Shown here: piece by piece, positions 34,669-43,047 of the stretch
How the letters are laid out: each line of letters opens with the position of its first letter
Position numbering within the stretch: the first letter of the stretch is position 1
From: Amycolatopsis thermoflava N1165
GTDB taxonomy: Bacteria > Actinomycetota > Actinomycetes > Mycobacteriales > Pseudonocardiaceae
Assembly: GCF_000473265.1 (NCBI RefSeq)
Contig: NZ_KI421511.1
Location: 6,182,360 to 6,246,359 of the forward strand
DNA length: 64,000 bases
Direction of reading: 5' to 3'
Translations under genes and position numbers: made by a program
The notes under the pieces: generated by a model
What the model saw: only the letters and a program-made list of their open reading frames with translations
Told to the model about the DNA's origin: nothing
The model's database searches: none

Positions 34669-35406
34669 ATGACCGATGCGATGCGGGCCGAGACCGTCAG
34701 GATCACCGGGCACGGTGGCGACGAGATCAAGGCCTACCTGGCCACGCCACTGGACCCGGCGCCACGCGGTGGGGTCGTGGTGATCCACCACATGCCCGGC
34801 TACGACGAGGCGACCAAGGAGATCGTGCGGCGCTTCGCCGTCCACGGCTACCACGCCATCTGCCCCAACCTCTACTGGCGCGAGGCGCCGGGCGCGGACC
34901 CCGACGACGCCGCCGCGACCGCCCGCGCCCAGGGCGGCGTCCCGGACGAGCGGCTCGTCGGTGACGTCGAGGGCGCGGCGAACCACCTGAAGGGGCTGGA
35001 CGGCGCCAACGGCAAGATCGGCGTGATCGGCTACTGCTCCGGCGGGCGGCAGACGTTCCTCACCGCGTGCAGCATCCGGATCGACGCCGCGGTCGACTGC
35101 TACGGCGCGTTCGTGGTCAACGACCCGCCGCCGCAGATGGCCGGGATGAAGCCGCTGCTGGGGCTCGCGCCGCAGCTGTCGTGCCCGCTGCTCGGGCTGT
35201 TCGGCGCCGAGGACAAGTTCCCCTCGCCCGAGGAGGTCGCGACCCTGTCCGCGGAGCTCGACCGGCTGGGCAAACCACACGAGTTCCACACCTACGACGG
35301 CGCGGGGCACGGGTTCTTTTCCGTCGACCGGCCCAGCTACCGCCCGGAGGCCGCGGTCGACGGGTGGCGGCGGGTCTTCGACTTCTTCGGCAAGCACCTG
35401 GTGTGA
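34669..35406 (+). CDS. Dienelactone hydrolase family protein
   Basis: A 245-residue alpha/beta hydrolase. The motifs are VVVIHHMPGYDEATKEIVRRFA, the cysteine nucleophile in IGYCSGGRQ, an acidic residue in FGAEDKFPSPEE and the catalytic His in YDGAGHGFF, giving the Cys-Asp-His triad of the family. It would open a cyclic ester or related substrate in aromatic degradation, but no degradative neighbours are present. The ATG at 34669 is the family start. It is separated from crcB by 31 nt. Confidence 0.9.
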   Translation: MTDAMRAETVRITGHGGDEIKAYLATPLDPAPRGGVVVIHHMPGYDEATKEIVRRFAVHGYHAICPNLYWREAPGADPDDAAATARAQGGVPDERLVGDVEGAANHLKGLDGANGKIGVIGYCSGGRQTFLTACSIRIDAAVDCYGAFVVNDPPPQMAGMKPLLGLAPQLSCPLLGLFGAEDKFPSPEEVATLSAELDRLGKPHEFHTYDGAGHGFFSVDRPSYRPEAAVDGWRRVFDFFGKHLV

Positions 35407-35417
35407 GGAGAACCGAC

Positions 35418-35696
35418 ATGTGCACCTACCTGACCGAGCAGATCGAGATCGACGGCAGCGGCAAGTCGGCGCGGGGGTGGATCCCGCTGACGCACGCCTC
35501 GGTGTACGTCGACCACCCGACGCACGCGCAGTACGCGCACACGGTGAACATCGACTTCCTCAACCCGGCGGAGGGGCCGTCGGCGCGGGTGCCGGTGGAG
35601 CTGACCGAGGAGGCCGCGCTGGCACTGGCGGACGCGATCCACCGGGCGATCGCCTCCGCACCGAAGGGGCTGGCCTCGGCGAAGCAGCCGATGTGA
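35418..35696 (+). CDS. DUF6295-like small protein
   Basis: A 92-residue cytoplasmic protein opening MCTYLTEQIEIDGSGKSARGW and containing an HTVNIDFLNP motif. This is the pattern of the DUF6295 family of actinobacteria, whose function is unknown. The ATG at 35418 follows GAGGAG at the right distance. It lies 11 nt downstream of the dienelactone hydrolase gene and overlaps the acetyltransferase gene, so all three are probably co-transcribed. Confidence 0.75.
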   Translation: MCTYLTEQIEIDGSGKSARGWIPLTHASVYVDHPTHAQYAHTVNIDFLNPAEGPSARVPVELTEEAALALADAIHRAIASAPKGLASAKQPM

Positions 35697-36076
35697 GCGT
35701 CGAGGACGGGCTGCCCACCGTGGCGGAGTACCGCGCGCTGCGGGCCGCGGTGGGCTGGCCGTCGCCGGACGAAGACGTGTGCCGGGCCGCGCTGGACGGC
35801 TCGGTGCACGGCGTGGTGGCGCGCGGCGGGTCCGGGCTCGCCGGGATGGCGCGGCTGGTCGGCGACGGCGCGATGTACCTGCTGATCGTCGACGTGGTGG
35901 TGCACCCCGATCACCAGGGCGCGGGCCTGGGCAGGCGGATGGTCGAACGGCTGGTGCGGGTCGCGGGCACCCGGCGTGTGCAACTCGTGGCGGCGGGCGA
36001 GGTCGTGCCGTTCTACGAGCGGCTGGGATTCACCTGTGAGTCCAGCCATCTCATGGTGTACCGCACTCTGGGATGA
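35693..36076 (+). CDS. GNAT family N-acetyltransferase
   Basis: A 127-residue single-domain acetyltransferase. The acetyl-CoA-binding motif A is VVHPDHQGAGLGRRMVERLV and the C-terminal FYERLGF motif B is present. The acceptor amine is unknown. The GTG at 35693 overlaps the previous stop as GTGA, indicating translational coupling in the dienelactone hydrolase operon. Confidence 0.88.
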   Translation: MSVEDGLPTVAEYRALRAAVGWPSPDEDVCRAALDGSVHGVVARGGSGLAGMARLVGDGAMYLLIVDVVVHPDHQGAGLGRRMVERLVRVAGTRRVQLVAAGEVVPFYERLGFTCESSHLMVYRTLG

Positions 36077-36147
36077 CCTGGGCGAACGGTTCACGGGGTC
36101 TTAACGTTGTCCGTGGTTGACCCCCATGGCCCGTTTTGGAGTGCTCT

Positions 36148-37419
36148 GTGTCCGCTGTCACCGACCGGCCCCCGGCCGGCAACTTCCTGCTGCGCTCGCC
36201 CACCTCGTGCGCCGCGCCGATCCCGGAGCCGGAGGCGCCCGTCCGCTGGGTGCCGCTCGCGATCTCGGCCGCCGGGTCAGTCGCGCTGAGCTGGTACGTC
36301 TGGGCCACCTACGGCGGCAAGTTCGGCGCGCTGCTGGTCATCGGGCTGTTCCTCGGCCTCGCGCTGTACCACTCGCGCTTCGGGTTCACCTCGGCGTGGC
36401 GGCAGCTCATCGCGGTCGGCAACGGCGAAGGTCTGCGCGCGCACGCCCTGCTGCTCGGCACCGCCGCGACCCTGATCGCCCTGCTCATCGGCACCGGCAC
36501 CGGCCTGTTCGGCACCACGCCGAAGGCCACCGCAGGCCCGATCGGGCTCGCGTTGTTCGTCGGCGCCGCGTTGTTCGCCATCGGCATGCAGCTCGGCGGC
36601 GCGTGCGCGTCCGGCACGCTGTTCGCGGTCGGGTCCGGGCAGTCGTCGATCGTGCTCACGCTGGGCGGGTTCATCGCCGGGTCGGTCCTCTACACCTGGG
36701 CGTTCCCGCTCTTCGACGGCTGGCCGCAGGTGTCCGGCGTGCTGCTCGCCGACCACGTCGGCTGGTTCGGCTCGTGGGCCATCACCATCGCGGTGCTCGG
36801 GCTGGTCGTCGTCGTGACGCGGGTGGTCCAGGCGCGCCGCAACCCGCCGCCGGTCGGCGTGCCGCCCACCGCGAAGGGCTTCGCCCGCGTCTTCCGCGGC
36901 TCGTGGCCGCTGCTCGTCGGCGCGGTCGTGCTGGCCGTGCTCGCCGCCGCGGTCGTGCTCGTCTCGGGTGGCACCTGGGGCGTCACGTTCGCCTTCGCCC
37001 TGTGGGGCGCGAAGTTCCTGCAGCTGATCGGCCTGCACCCGGAAACGTGGGAGTTCTGGCAGACCACCAGCAACGCCAAGTCGCTGGCGAGTCCGATCTG
37101 GACGGACAAGACCAGCCTCACCGACATCGGCATCATCCTGGGCGCCGCCGTCGCCGCCGCGGCCGCGGGCACCTGGAAGATCCACTCGGAGATCCCGTGG
37201 CGCACGGCGATCGCGTCCGTCCTCGGTGGAATCCTGATGGGCATCGGCGCCCGGCTCGCCGGCGGCTGCAACATCGGCGCCTACCTGGCCGGCATCTCCA
37301 CCGGCAGCCTGCACGGCTGGCTGTGGGGCATCTTCGCGCTCGGCGGCACGTGGATCGGCCTGAAGCTGCGGCCGCTGTTCGGGCTCGCCAACCCGAAGCC
37401 GGCCGACTCGATCTGCTGA
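36148..37419 (+). CDS. YeeE/YedE (TsuA-like) sulfur-compound transporter
   Basis: A 423-residue, roughly ten-helix membrane protein with two related halves. Each has a conserved Gly-Gly-Cys element in a membrane segment (QLGGACASGTLFAVGSG and LAGGCNIGAYLAGIS). The E. coli homologue TsuA/YeeE imports thiosulfate through a pathway of conserved cysteines. The N-terminus also carries a Cys (SPTSCAAPIPEPEAP), resembling the extension seen in the actinobacterial form. The GTG at 36148 has GGAG 6 nt upstream. A perfect terminator follows. No TusA-like partner is adjacent. Confidence 0.87.
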   Translation: MSAVTDRPPAGNFLLRSPTSCAAPIPEPEAPVRWVPLAISAAGSVALSWYVWATYGGKFGALLVIGLFLGLALYHSRFGFTSAWRQLIAVGNGEGLRAHALLLGTAATLIALLIGTGTGLFGTTPKATAGPIGLALFVGAALFAIGMQLGGACASGTLFAVGSGQSSIVLTLGGFIAGSVLYTWAFPLFDGWPQVSGVLLADHVGWFGSWAITIAVLGLVVVVTRVVQARRNPPPVGVPPTAKGFARVFRGSWPLLVGAVVLAVLAAAVVLVSGGTWGVTFAFALWGAKFLQLIGLHPETWEFWQTTSNAKSLASPIWTDKTSLTDIGIILGAAVAAAAAGTWKIHSEIPWRTAIASVLGGILMGIGARLAGGCNIGAYLAGISTGSLHGWLWGIFALGGTWIGLKLRPLFGLANPKPADSIC

Positions 37420-37434
37420 GGTTCCCAAGCCCTG

Positions 37435-37470
37435 GAATGGCAGGACAACCGCCGGGTTGTCCTGCCATTC
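37435..37470 (+). terminator. Terminator hairpin after YeeE/YedE gene
   Basis: A perfect 16-bp stem (37435-37450 with 37455-37470) with a GCCG tetraloop, followed by TTCGTT. It lies 15 nt after the stop codon. Confidence 0.85.
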
Positions 37471-37514
37471 TTCGTTGCGGGGAAGGAAAATCCCCGACAG
37501 AGAAAGGTGGGAAC

Positions 37515-37751
37515 ATGAAGAAGACCGTGATCCGGGGCCTCGTCGCGAGCGCCCTCGCCGGGGCGGCCGTGCTCGGCGCCGCGGCACCCGCGCTGGCCGC
37601 TCCCGCGCCGGGCGACGTGGCCGTCGTGGACGAGCCGGACACGACCAACCTCAACAACGCCTACACCTTCGCGCCGCTGGGCGTGCCGGTGATCGGGCTG
37701 GTCCGCTCGATCAACGCGGCGCCGGGCAAGCTGCTGCCGAGCTTCGGCTGA
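37515..37751 (+). CDS. Small secreted protein
   Basis: A 78-residue precursor with a clear Sec signal peptide (cleavage near ALAAPAPG, about residue 29). It leaves a mature peptide of about 50 residues containing DEPDTTNLNNAYTFAPLGVPVIGLV. The end is hydrophobic and lacks cysteines. I know no function. The ATG at 37515 follows GAAAGGTGGG. It faces a second small secreted protein gene across duplicated hairpins. Confidence 0.75.
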   Translation: MKKTVIRGLVASALAGAAVLGAAAPALAAPAPGDVAVVDEPDTTNLNNAYTFAPLGVPVIGLVRSINAAPGKLLPSFG

Positions 37752-37762
37752 GGTTGAACACG

Positions 37763-37800
37763 GAAGAGCCCCGCGCCACCCACCTGGCGCGGGGCTCTTC
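37763..37800 (+). terminator. Terminator hairpin, copy 1
   Basis: A perfect 16-bp stem (37763-37778 with 37785-37800) and a 6-nt loop, 11 nt after the stop of the secreted protein gene. A near-identical hairpin occurs at 38048-38086. Confidence 0.85.
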
Positions 37801-38048
37801 CTGTTCGGACCACCGGAACGGTCGGCGGGTGGGCCGGGGCCGGGCTGCGCGAGCTGGGTGCCGCGAGCTGCCTGGCGCGGGGTGATGGACGGGCGCCCGC
37901 CGCCGGTTTGCGGAGGGCCGGGCTGGAGCACGGCTCTTCCTGTTCGGACCGCCGGGGAACGGTGGGCAGGTGTGCCGGAGCCGGGCTGCACGAGCCGGGC
38001 ACGGTCGCTACCTGCCCGCGGTTCGCGGAGGGCCCGGGCTGGAGCACG
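37794..38048. repeat. Two imperfect tandem repeats between hairpins
   Basis: Copy 1 (37794-37932, 139 nt) and copy 2 (37933-38048, 116 nt) both start GCTCTTCCTGTTCGGACC. Both pass through an AACGGT and GCCGGGCTGC section and end GGCTGGAGCACG. A third truncated start lies at 38079 in the second hairpin. The stretch 37801-38047 contains no gene I can support. It probably arose by duplication of the intergenic terminator region. Confidence 0.7.
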
Positions 38049-38086
38049 AAAGACCCCCGCGCCACCCACCTGGCGCGGGGCCCTTC
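38048..38086 (-). terminator. Terminator hairpin, copy 2
   Basis: An imperfect stem (38048-38064 with 38071-38086) sharing the core GCGCCACCCACCTGGCGC with copy 1. It lies 10 nt beyond the stop of the minus-strand small secreted protein gene and can terminate that operon. Confidence 0.75.
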
Positions 38087-38096
38087 CTGTTCCGGC

Positions 38097-38303
38097 TCAG
38101 CCCGCCAGTTCGGTCAGCAGGCCGTAGACCGGGGCCAGCACCGCGGTCGGCGCCCCGATCGTCGGGTCGAGCAGGGGACCCGCGTCGACTCCCGGGACGA
38201 GCCAGATCGGCACCTCGTCGGCGCTCGCGACGCCGCCGCCGAGCTCCAGCGCCGCGGCCGCGATCACGCCGCCTGCCAGCACCCTCGCCACACTCCTGCG
38301 CAC
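38097..38303 (-). CDS. Small secreted protein
   Basis: A 68-residue precursor. The signal peptide ends near GVASA-DEVP, leaving a mature peptide of about 40 residues with PIWLVPGVDAGPLLDPTIGAPT and a hydrophobic end. It has no cysteines and no recognised family. The GTG at 38303 has AGGAG 8 nt upstream; a GTG two codons earlier is too close to it. It is the last gene of a three-gene unit with the membrane protein (28 nt upstream) and the SBP56-like protein. Confidence 0.68.
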   Translation of the reverse strand: MRRSVARVLAGGVIAAAALELGGGVASADEVPIWLVPGVDAGPLLDPTIGAPTAVLAPVYGLLTELAG

Positions 38304-38331
38304 TTGCACTCTCCTTTCTGCTCCGCCCGTC

Positions 38332-39993
38332 TCAACCGAGCGGAAAACTGATCGGCACGACCGTCCCCTGTGGAACGAAGAACCCGGCGCCCTCACCCGG
38401 CACGTCCATGCCCGGCGCGTGCGGCTGCCCCGGCGCCATCGGCATCGCGTTGACCTGCGCCGCCGCGAACAGCTGCACCCGCGGCGGTTCGGGCTGCTCC
38501 GGGCCGAGCCACTGCCGGAACCCGGTCACCGTCGCCGCCTCGCCGGGGAACGCGTTGTCCAGCGCCACGGCGTAACTGACCGCGGCCTGCTCCCGCGGGT
38601 CGAACCGCAGCGGCACCGTCGAGCTGGCCACCGTGTTCACCAGCGGCCCGGTCAGCAACCACGGCGCGACGTACAACCCGTACGGGTACGCCGGCCGCTC
38701 CCGCTGCGCCGCGGCCGCACCGTCCAGCGCCGACGCCGCCTGCGTCCATCCGGACACCACCACCAGCGCCGCACCATCCGGCCGCACGGCCACCCCGCCG
38801 GCCGCGGCCGCGTCCCGGACAACCCGGGCCGCCTCCGTGCCCCGCGCCGACGAATCGCCGACGACCGTGATCGAGCCGGTCCCGCGGGCGGCCAGGAAAC
38901 CGACGAGCTTGCGCAGCGCGTCCGCGTCCGCTTCGGACAGTGTGTCCGCCGGGCAGGTCGTCAGCACGTCCTTGCGCCCGGCGACCAACCCGCCCAGCGC
39001 GGTCGTCGCGCACTCCGGCCCGTCCGGACCGGACGCCGTCGCGTTCCCGCTGTCCGAACCGGTGTCCACCTCGATGGTCCGGCCGGAAACCACAATCGAG
39101 CTGCGTCCCGCGGGCAGGTCGACCTCGGCCCAGAACCCGGAGGCGCCCGGCCGCGCGACCGCCGGGACGGCCGGCCCGTCCCCGACCGCGACCGAGCCCG
39201 CCGCGGGCAGGTGGACGAGGTTCCGGCCGGGCCGCTGTGGGCTCACCAGCACCGGCGTGCCACCCGCGTCGGCGAGCAACGGCACCCCGGGCACCGGCAG
39301 CTCGGCCGGTTCCGGCAGGGCGACGAACGCGCTCCAGGCCACGAACGCGGCCGCGACGCCGACGACCGCGACCCGCTGCCACAACACGGCCGCCACGATC
39401 GGCAGCACGAACGCGGCCAGCAGCGCGATCCCGAACCCGGTCTCGTACAGCCGCCGGTCGAACGCCACCCCGGACAGGACCAGCTGCACCGCGCCCGCCA
39501 GCGCCAGCACACCGCCGAGCGTCCACGACAGCGGACCGAGCCGGGGCGTCTCCGCACGCGCGAGCGCCAGCGACGCCAGCCCGAACCAAGCGGCCGTCGC
39601 GGCGACGTAGACCGTGTCGATCGCGAACTCCACACCGGACCGGCCGAGCGCGGTTTCCAGCACCAGCAACACCAGCAGCGCGGTGGCCACCCAGCGGCCC
39701 ACCGGCGGCCGCCGCGTGGTCAGCACCGGCACGGCCAGCACCAGCAGCGCGTGCACGACCGCGCCGACGACGTTGACGTCGAAGGCCACCGCCGACACCA
39801 CGGCCAGCACCGCCGACAGACCGCCGAGCACGGCGGTGACCTGCCACAACCGGCGGGGCAGCGTGTCCACCTGCGGCCGCAGCAGCCCGATCCCCGCGAC
39901 GAACGCCGTGGCAGGCAGCAACACCAGCCGCACGATCAGCGCGGCCAGATCCAGCCCGGCCGAGCCGGTGACCGGATGGGACCCGTGGTCCAT
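38332..39993 (-). CDS. Uncharacterised polytopic membrane protein with large exported domain
   Basis: A 553-residue protein. About seven hydrophobic helices occupy residues ~15-235. A beta-rich segment follows (PGRNLVHLPAAGSVAVGDG; AEVDLPAGRSSIVVSG), then an alpha/beta domain (from about residue 330) that contains two cysteines (GPECATT and TTCPADT). The last ~200 residues resemble neither an enzyme nor a binding protein that I can name. Part of the design recalls copper-resistance membrane proteins (CopD/YcnJ-like), but this is weak. It lies between the SBP56-like gene (66 nt) and the small secreted protein gene, on the same strand. Confidence 0.75.
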   Translation of the reverse strand: MDHGSHPVTGSAGLDLAALIVRLVLLPATAFVAGIGLLRPQVDTLPRRLWQVTAVLGGLSAVLAVVSAVAFDVNVVGAVVHALLVLAVPVLTTRRPPVGRWVATALLVLLVLETALGRSGVEFAIDTVYVAATAAWFGLASLALARAETPRLGPLSWTLGGVLALAGAVQLVLSGVAFDRRLYETGFGIALLAAFVLPIVAAVLWQRVAVVGVAAAFVAWSAFVALPEPAELPVPGVPLLADAGGTPVLVSPQRPGRNLVHLPAAGSVAVGDGPAVPAVARPGASGFWAEVDLPAGRSSIVVSGRTIEVDTGSDSGNATASGPDGPECATTALGGLVAGRKDVLTTCPADTLSEADADALRKLVGFLAARGTGSITVVGDSSARGTEAARVVRDAAAAGGVAVRPDGAALVVVSGWTQAASALDGAAAAQRERPAYPYGLYVAPWLLTGPLVNTVASSTVPLRFDPREQAAVSYAVALDNAFPGEAATVTGFRQWLGPEQPEPPRVQLFAAAQVNAMPMAPGQPHAPGMDVPGEGAGFFVPQGTVVPISFPLG

Positions 39994-40059
39994 GAGTTAC
40001 CTCTTCCGCACCGGGGCCGTGCGTGGCCGGGTCCGGCCCGGCCACGCACGGCCACGTGC

Positions 40060-41898
40060 TTACTTCACGTCCGCGTCAGCGACGACGAACAGTTCCGAGT
40101 GGGGCTTTGCGTTGCCGAAATCGCCGTGCGGCCACGACTTCCGGTTGAAGTTGATGCCCACCTGGCCGGTGAACTCGTCGCGGAAGTTCTGGTCCACCGT
40201 GGCCTTGCCGTCCGGCGACAGCTTCACGATGTTGACCTTGTGGTCGCCGTCCAAACCGGACCGGGCGACGAAGTAGTTCGACACCGCGAGCCGGTCCGGC
40301 GAGGTGACCTCGTGGTAGAAGCCGTCCTCGCCCAGCTCGAAGTTGTCGTACGCGCCCCAGTGCGGGCCCGCCCCCGGCGTGCCCGGGTTGATCGGCGCCG
40401 CGCCGGCGAGCGTGGGCAGCACCCCGTTGTCCGCGCCGCTGCGCGCCTGCTCCTTGGTCTGGATGCCGGGACCGGCCCAGTCCGGCCCCTGCGCGAGCAG
40501 GTTCTCGATGTTCAGGACGTAGACGCCACCGGTGGTGCCGGGGTCGTCCGGCCCGAGGGTGCCCTTCTGCCGCCCCTGGATGGCGCGGTAGAGGAACCGG
40601 TCGTCCGGGCTGGTCTGGATCCAGCCGCCGTTCGAGCTGGCGCCGATGCTGTCGTTGTTGCCCAGCGCCCGGTTCGCCGCGCCGTCGTCCCACACCTGGT
40701 ACCAGTGGGGCTCGGCCTTGGTGATGTCCGGCGTGTAGAACACCGCGCCGCCCTGCATGGTCTGGGCGAAGGCGCCCTTGTGGCCGGGCAGGTTGGTCAC
40801 CGTGGTCTCCATGACCGCGCGGCTCTCCGCGTAGAGCGGGTCGTAGTCCCCGGCGCGCGGGCCGTCCGGCAGGTAGGACACGGCCTTGAGCTTCGGGTTG
40901 TTGCGGTCGGAGATGTCCCAGGTCCGGACCGTCGGGCGGCGCAGGTACGGCGACGGCTGCTTGACCGGGTCGAGGATGATGTTCCGCGGCTCCGCGTAGT
41001 CGCTGGTCACCAGCGTGTTCAGGTCCTCGCGGGCCTGGATGCCGTGCGGGTTGGCGCAGGTCGGCTGGCCCAGCGTCGGGAGGTTCTCGCACAGCTTCGC
41101 GTTGTCGCCCTGCGGCGTGGCCGCCGAGGTCTGCGACAGGACCTGCGCGTTCTGGTCGAACCGCACGACCTCACCGGGGCTGCCCGCGAACCCGTTGCTG
41201 ATCACGGTCTGGCCGTTGGCGTAGGTGTACGGGCCGGGCGCGACCGGGCCACCCATGTAGGTGCCGTAGGCCGTTCCGTCCTTGAGCACCCAGTAGGCGT
41301 CCGGGACCGACCCGCCGAGGGTCTGCGTCGGCAGGCTGACGCCCTTGAGCTTGAGCTGCGGCAACGCGCTCACGTCGAACGCGTAGGTCGCGGCCGCGAA
41401 CAACGCGCCGGCGTAGATCGTGTCGCCCTTGTGCCACACGTACTGCATGTGGTGCGGCTCGTTCTCGACCAGCGGGCCGACGGTGGCGGTGTTGACCACC
41501 TTGCCGTACGTCGGGGAGCCCTCGGTCGCGTCGATGACGGCCAGGAAGTCCGGCCCGGGCAGCGCGTTCTTCGCCTTGTTGAGACCGCCGCTGATGGTGC
41601 CGGGCAGGTTCTTGACGTCCTTGACGACGGTGTCCGCGATGTTCTCGTCGCCCGCCCACACGAGCAGCCATTCCTTGCGCTGCCCATTGTTTTCACTGCG
41701 AATTTTATTGACGTCCCCGCCGACCAGGTGGTTCTCCACCCAGTACTGCTTTCCGTCCGCACCGGTTTTCGAATCGGTGACCACCTGCACGTCGGCATAG
41801 GCGCTGCTCGTGCCCGTGTAGGTCACGGCGCCGGCGGCCAGTGCGACGGCCGCCGTGCCGGTCAGTATTTTTCGCCATGACGGCGATTTCAGGCGCAT
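40060..41898 (-). CDS. Secreted selenium-binding-protein (SBP56)-like beta-propeller
   Basis: A 612-residue protein with a Sec signal peptide (cleavage after SSAYA, about residue 35). The mature region aligns by eye with the SBP56/SELENBP1 family: DFLAVIDATEGSPTYGKV, an EPHHMQY histidine pair, NPHGIQAREDLNTLVTSDYAEP, VRTWDISDRNNPKL, SPDDRFLYRAIQG, and His residues near the end (SWPHGDFGNAKPHSELFV). Characterised bacterial SBP56 proteins are copper-dependent methanethiol oxidases. The N-terminal CxxC of the human protein is absent. The ATG at 41898 follows GGAGAAGG. A 9-bp inverted repeat lies just upstream. Confidence 0.78.
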   Translation of the reverse strand: MRLKSPSWRKILTGTAAVALAAGAVTYTGTSSAYADVQVVTDSKTGADGKQYWVENHLVGGDVNKIRSENNGQRKEWLLVWAGDENIADTVVKDVKNLPGTISGGLNKAKNALPGPDFLAVIDATEGSPTYGKVVNTATVGPLVENEPHHMQYVWHKGDTIYAGALFAAATYAFDVSALPQLKLKGVSLPTQTLGGSVPDAYWVLKDGTAYGTYMGGPVAPGPYTYANGQTVISNGFAGSPGEVVRFDQNAQVLSQTSAATPQGDNAKLCENLPTLGQPTCANPHGIQAREDLNTLVTSDYAEPRNIILDPVKQPSPYLRRPTVRTWDISDRNNPKLKAVSYLPDGPRAGDYDPLYAESRAVMETTVTNLPGHKGAFAQTMQGGAVFYTPDITKAEPHWYQVWDDGAANRALGNNDSIGASSNGGWIQTSPDDRFLYRAIQGRQKGTLGPDDPGTTGGVYVLNIENLLAQGPDWAGPGIQTKEQARSGADNGVLPTLAGAAPINPGTPGAGPHWGAYDNFELGEDGFYHEVTSPDRLAVSNYFVARSGLDGDHKVNIVKLSPDGKATVDQNFRDEFTGQVGINFNRKSWPHGDFGNAKPHSELFVVADADVK

Positions 41899-41910
41899 GC
41901 CTTCTCCATG

Positions 41911-41953
41911 TTCCGTTCCCTGAATCTGTGCCCGGGAATTGGGCGGAACGGAA
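41911..41953. promoter_or_regulatory. Inverted repeat upstream of SBP56-like gene
   Basis: TTCCGTTCC (41911-41919) and GGAACGGAA (41945-41953) are perfect 9-bp inverse copies separated by 25 nt. They start 13 nt upstream of the start codon. This could be a paired operator or a leader hairpin. Confidence 0.45.
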
Positions 41954-42021
41954 TGGTTCCGCGCGGCGCCGACGGGTGTCAAAGCAGTGTCAAAGGTTGG
42001 GAATAACCCACGCAAAAAGTT

Positions 42022-42051
42022 CCCCGTGTCACCCTGACGAGTGACACGGGG
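42022..42051 (-). terminator. Rho-independent terminator of the chitinase operon
   Basis: A perfect 11-bp stem (42022-42032 with 42041-42051) and an 8-nt loop. On the minus strand it is followed by AACTTTTTGC. It lies about 20 nt after the GH18 stop. Confidence 0.88.
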
Positions 42052-42071
42052 CGGGTGTCCAGTACGGACAG

Positions 42072-43034
42072 TCAGCCGAGCGCGTCCAGGTGCGCCCGGA
42101 CCGGGGTGGAGAACGCCCAGCCCGACGAGGCGTCCCAGTTGACCGACCACGTCATCACGCCGCTGATGCCCGGCCACGCGGTCGCCGGCACGTAGGACCC
42201 GCAGCCGGTCCGCGTCGCCAGGCAGTCGAGCGCCGCGTTCACCACCGAGGGCGCCACGTAGCCGCTGCCCGCCGCCTGCGCGGTCGCGGGCAACCCGATC
42301 GCGACCTGGTCCGGCCGCAGCACCTGCAGCAGGTGGCAGGCCTGCGCGGTGATGAAGTCGACGCTGCCCTGCGACACCACCTGCCCGTCGCACCCGAGCA
42401 TCGAGCCGGAGTTGTAGTACTGCGTGTGCACGACGGTGATCAGCGGTTTCACGCTCTCGATCAGCGTCAGGTACCGGCCGCCGGGCTGCACGTCGAGCGT
42501 TTGCGGCGCCATCGTGACCAGGAAGCCGTCGCCCATGCGGTCGTGCACCTGCGTCACCGCGCTCGCGGTGTTGGCCGCGTCGAAGGTGCCCTCCAGGTCG
42601 ACGTCGATGCCCTGGATGCCGAACTCGGTCGCGACGCGGGTGAACGAGTCGACGAAAGCGCTCACCCGGTCCGCGCTGCTCAGGTCGATGTTGCCCCGCT
42701 CGCCGCCGATCGACAGCACGATCGACTTGCCCGCCGCCTTCTTGGCCGCGATGTCGGCCTTCAGGTCGGCGTCGGTGTAGCCGCCGAGCGCGTTCGACAG
42801 GTCCGGGTCCACGCCGAAGGTCACCGCGCCGGGCGTGGCGGGGTCGGCGTTGGCGAAGGCCAGCACGATGACGTCGTAGGCGTCCGGTACCTGCGACAGT
42901 TTCAGCGGCCGCGCCGAGTTCACGAAGTTCTGCCAGTAGCCGGTGAGCTGCTTGGACGGCAACGCGGCCTGCGCGGGCGTCCAGCCGAGCGCGACGAGGA
43001 GCCCGGCGAGCACGAGCACGATCAGTCGTTTCAT
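42072..43034 (-). CDS. Secreted chitinase, GH18
   Basis: A 320-residue secreted endo-acting chitinase. The signal peptide ends near PAQA (residue ~23). The single TIM barrel begins QLTGYWQNFVN and has SIGG and the catalytic DxDxE motif GIDVDLEG with D144, D146 and E148. MAPQ and MTWSVNWD supply the substrate-stacking and Tyr/Trp positions. There is no separate chitin-binding domain. It follows the GH64 gene by 13 nt, and both should be secreted to digest fungal walls. The operon carries a DasR-like operator at its promoter. Confidence 0.93.
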   Translation of the reverse strand: MKRLIVLVLAGLLVALGWTPAQAALPSKQLTGYWQNFVNSARPLKLSQVPDAYDVIVLAFANADPATPGAVTFGVDPDLSNALGGYTDADLKADIAAKKAAGKSIVLSIGGERGNIDLSSADRVSAFVDSFTRVATEFGIQGIDVDLEGTFDAANTASAVTQVHDRMGDGFLVTMAPQTLDVQPGGRYLTLIESVKPLITVVHTQYYNSGSMLGCDGQVVSQGSVDFITAQACHLLQVLRPDQVAIGLPATAQAAGSGYVAPSVVNAALDCLATRTGCGSYVPATAWPGISGVMTWSVNWDASSGWAFSTPVRAHLDALG

Positions 43035-43047
43035 GTGCGGGCCCTTT

